Below are positions 62,119-64,000 of a stretch of DNA of 64,000 bases, in pieces. Each line of letters begins with the position of its first letter. The first letter of the stretch is position 1. A program made the translations under genes and the position numbers. The stretch is from Erythrobacter sp. GTDB taxonomy: Bacteria > Pseudomonadota > Alphaproteobacteria > Sphingomonadales > Sphingomonadaceae. Under the pieces are notes generated by a model. That model made no database searches, was not told the origin of the DNA, and saw only the letters and a list, made by a program, of their open reading frames with translations. The stretch covers positions 744,001-808,000 of the forward strand of contig CP073261.1 of NCBI GenBank assembly GCA_019739335.1, read 5' to 3'.

Positions 62119-63690
62119 ATGAGCCTGCTCCGGAATGTCGGCACGATTGGCGGACTGACCCTGGTCAGCCGTGTTTTCGGCTTTGCCCGCGATATCCTGC
62201 TCGCCCGCGTGCTCGGCGCGGGCGGGGTAGGCGACGCCTGGCAACTGGCGTTCCAGCTGCCCAATATTTTCCGTCGCCTGTTTGCCGAAGGAGCCTTTGC
62301 CAGCGCCTTCGTGCCGCTGTTCAACCGTCGGATGACGAAAGAAGGCGATATTTCCGAAGCGCGCGAATTTGCCGCTGCGGTGATGGCGGTGCTGATCCCG
62401 ATCCTGATCCTGTTCTCCGCGATTGCTCTGATCGCCATGCCGTGGATCGCCGGGCTGTTCGCCAACGAAGGGATCGAAAGCGATCCCGAACTGATGGACC
62501 TCGCCGTGGTGATGGCACGGGTGGCCTTTCCCTATCTCGCCTTCATGAGCGTAGCGACGGTGTTCGCCGCTATCCTCAATTCGCTGAACAAGTTTGCCGC
62601 CGCGGCCGCCGCGCCGATATTGCTCAACCTGTGCCTGATCGCGGCGCTGGTGTGGGGCGCGCTGCAGCCCGATTCGCTCGAACTGCGGCGCGAAGTCGGC
62701 GTATGGCTGGGCGTGGCGGTGACCGTCTCGGGGGTGTTGCAGGCGCTCTGGCTCGGCTGGTTCGCACTCCGCAACGGCTTCCGCATCAAATTGCGCCGTC
62801 CGCGCATGACGGCGGGGGTGAAGGAGCTGTTCATCCTGATCGGCCCCGCCGTGCTGGGCGCCGGCGTATACCAGATCAGTCGCTTTATCGACCTGTTTTT
62901 CCTCTCCACACTGCCCGATGGTTCCTACACGTTCCTGGCGATGGCGGACCGGCTGAACCAGTTGCCGATGGGGATTATCGGCATCGCGCTGGGCACGGCG
63001 ATCCTCCCCGCCTTGAGCCGCTATGTGGCGCAGGACCTGCCCGAGGAGGTACAGCGACTGCAATCGAACGCGGTAGAATTGGCGCTGTTGCTGACCCTTC
63101 CCGCCGCCGTGGCGCTTTTCATCGCCGGCAGTGCATTCACCCGTGCCTTCTACACCGGCGGAGCCTATACGCTGGACGATGCGATGGCGACCGGCGCGGT
63201 TGTATCGGGGCTGGTGGTGGGCCTGCCCGCCTATGTCCTGATCAAGGTGCTGATCCCCAACTTCTTCGCCCGCAAGGATACCCGCACGCCGGTCTATACC
63301 GCTGGCGGAGCGCTGCTGGTGAACATTGCGCTAAATTTCGTGCTGGTGCCGCGCTTCGGGGTGATGGGGCTGGCGCTGGCGGGATCGGTTTCCGCCTGGT
63401 GCAACACGGCTGCGCTCTACACCATCCTGCACCGGCGCGGCTTTTACCGGCTCACCCCGCTGGTGCTGTCGCGCATTGCCCGCATCCTCGCCGCTACCGC
63501 TTTCATGGGCGCGGTTTTGTGGTATGCGCTGCCCAATGGACAAGGCTTCTACGCCGGTAACGCTCTTGAGCGCGTGGGCGCAATCGTCGCGCTGGTCGGT
63601 GTGGGCGGCTTTGCCTTCCTGCTGGCGGCAGTGGCGTTGCGGGTTGTAACCCGCGAGACCATCGGCCAGTTGAAGCGTCGTCAGGGTTGA
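62119..63690 (+). CDS. murJ: Lipid II flippase MurJ
   Basis: A 523-aa MOP-superfamily transporter that flips lipid II for peptidoglycan synthesis. NVGTIGGLTLVSRVFGFARD, FQLPNIFRRLFAEGAFASAF and VPLFNRR are the MurJ N-terminal signature, followed by about 14 membrane helices. The conserved Arg residues around RRLFAEG are those known to be essential in the cavity. It lies between secB and trpS in the same orientation, 29 nt after secB. Confidence 0.95.
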   Translation: MSLLRNVGTIGGLTLVSRVFGFARDILLARVLGAGGVGDAWQLAFQLPNIFRRLFAEGAFASAFVPLFNRRMTKEGDISEAREFAAAVMAVLIPILILFSAIALIAMPWIAGLFANEGIESDPELMDLAVVMARVAFPYLAFMSVATVFAAILNSLNKFAAAAAAPILLNLCLIAALVWGALQPDSLELRREVGVWLGVAVTVSGVLQALWLGWFALRNGFRIKLRRPRMTAGVKELFILIGPAVLGAGVYQISRFIDLFFLSTLPDGSYTFLAMADRLNQLPMGIIGIALGTAILPALSRYVAQDLPEEVQRLQSNAVELALLLTLPAAVALFIAGSAFTRAFYTGGAYTLDDAMATGAVVSGLVVGLPAYVLIKVLIPNFFARKDTRTPVYTAGGALLVNIALNFVLVPRFGVMGLALAGSVSAWCNTAALYTILHRRGFYRLTPLVLSRIARILAATAFMGAVLWYALPNGQGFYAGNALERVGAIVALVGVGGFAFLLAAVALRVVTRETIGQLKRRQG

Positions 63691-63732
63691 GGCCCGCCTT
63701 ACTTCTCCATTTCTTCCAGCACAGGATTTCCC

Positions 63733-64000
63733 ATGCCCTCCACCAGCATGACACCCGGTTCGATGACCGTCGTTTCCGGCATCCAGCCCACCGGCAAGCC
63801 GCACCTCGGCAACTATCTCGGTGCGATCCGCAATTATGTGAAGTTGCAGGATGAGGCCCATGCCAGCGGCGGGCGGTGCTTCATCTTCCTTGCCGATCTG
63901 CACGCGATTTCGATGCCCCACATCCCGGCAGACCTGCATTCGGCGACGCTGGAAATGGTCGCCACCCTGGTCGCCTGCGGGCTAGATCCCGCCAAGTCTG
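63733..64000 (+). CDS. trpS: Tryptophanyl-tRNA synthetase (partial, C-terminus outside window)
   Basis: Eighty-nine codons of a class I synthetase are visible before the right edge. TVVSGIQPTGKPHLGNYLGA is the TrpS start with the HIGH-like PHLGN motif, and FIFLADLHAISMP continues the Rossmann fold. The ATG at 63733 is 42 nt after murJ. A second ATG at 63748 and a third at 63763 are possible starts. Confidence 0.93.
   Translation, partial: MPSTSMTPGSMTVVSGIQPTGKPHLGNYLGAIRNYVKLQDEAHASGGRCFIFLADLHAISMPHIPADLHSATLEMVATLVACGLDPAKS

Overview
The window is high-GC DNA (no tRNA, rRNA operon, phage or IS element seen) from an alphaproteobacterium, most likely a sphingomonad (Sphingomonadales, possibly Erythrobacteraceae). 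The reasons are the large Caulobacter-type TonB receptor next to a SapC-like gene, the Sphingobium-type protocatechuate 4,5-cleavage genes, and the alphaproteobacterial neighbourhoods dnaA-rpsT-mutM-ubiE-ubiB-coaBC-dut and smr-mltA-tim44-secB. The genus is an inference.

Region 1 (1-27.8 kb) is a plant hemicellulose utilisation locus. A TonB-dependent receptor imports oligosaccharides. Three exported GH5 enzymes of different subfamilies (a GH5_7-type mannanase, a Thermotoga Cel5A-like GH5_25, and GH5_2) cut beta-mannan and beta-glucan backbones. Exported GH29 fucosidase, GH35 beta-galactosidase, GH31 alpha-xylosidase with PA14, GH27 alpha-galactosidase with NPCBM, GH51 arabinofuranosidase and an esterase remove side chains. 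This set fits fucogalacto-xyloglucan plus galacto(gluco)mannan. A FucP-type permease takes up monosaccharides. Mutarotase, Gfo/Idh galactose dehydrogenase, an IlvD/Edd sugar-acid dehydratase, a KDG/KDGal kinase and a KDPGal aldolase form an oxidative De Ley-Doudoroff galactose route; no lactonase was seen. LacI and GntR/FCD regulators lie inside the locus, and related operator-like sequences recur in its intergenic regions.

Region 2 (27.9-40.4 kb) starts with a transaldolase-family gene, a possible very small membrane protein and an acyl-CoA ligase. It then holds the complete protocatechuate 4,5-cleavage pathway (ligI, ligU, ligK on minus; ligJ, ligA, ligB, ligC on plus) down to pyruvate and oxaloacetate. 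A perfect 7-5-7 inverted repeat lies in the divergent promoter. Passengers are a DUF1932-type dehydrogenase, a DUF2218 protein, an aldo/keto reductase and a CmcJ/NvfI-like oxygenase. Two copies of a 97-bp hairpin repeat interrupt the lig operons.

Region 3 (40.4-64 kb) is mostly housekeeping: nth, an M48 protease, dapB, a sirtuin, an HNH protein, a MoeB/ThiF protein, dnaA, rpsT, mutM, ubiE, ubiB, coaBC, dut, smr, mltA, a Tim44-domain protein, secB, murJ and the start of trpS. Less understood genes are a tandem pair of paralogous multi-pass membrane proteins after ubiB, a winged-helix regulator fused to a membrane bundle and divergent from a small membrane protein, and a membrane LytTR regulator divergent from a DUF2306 gene.
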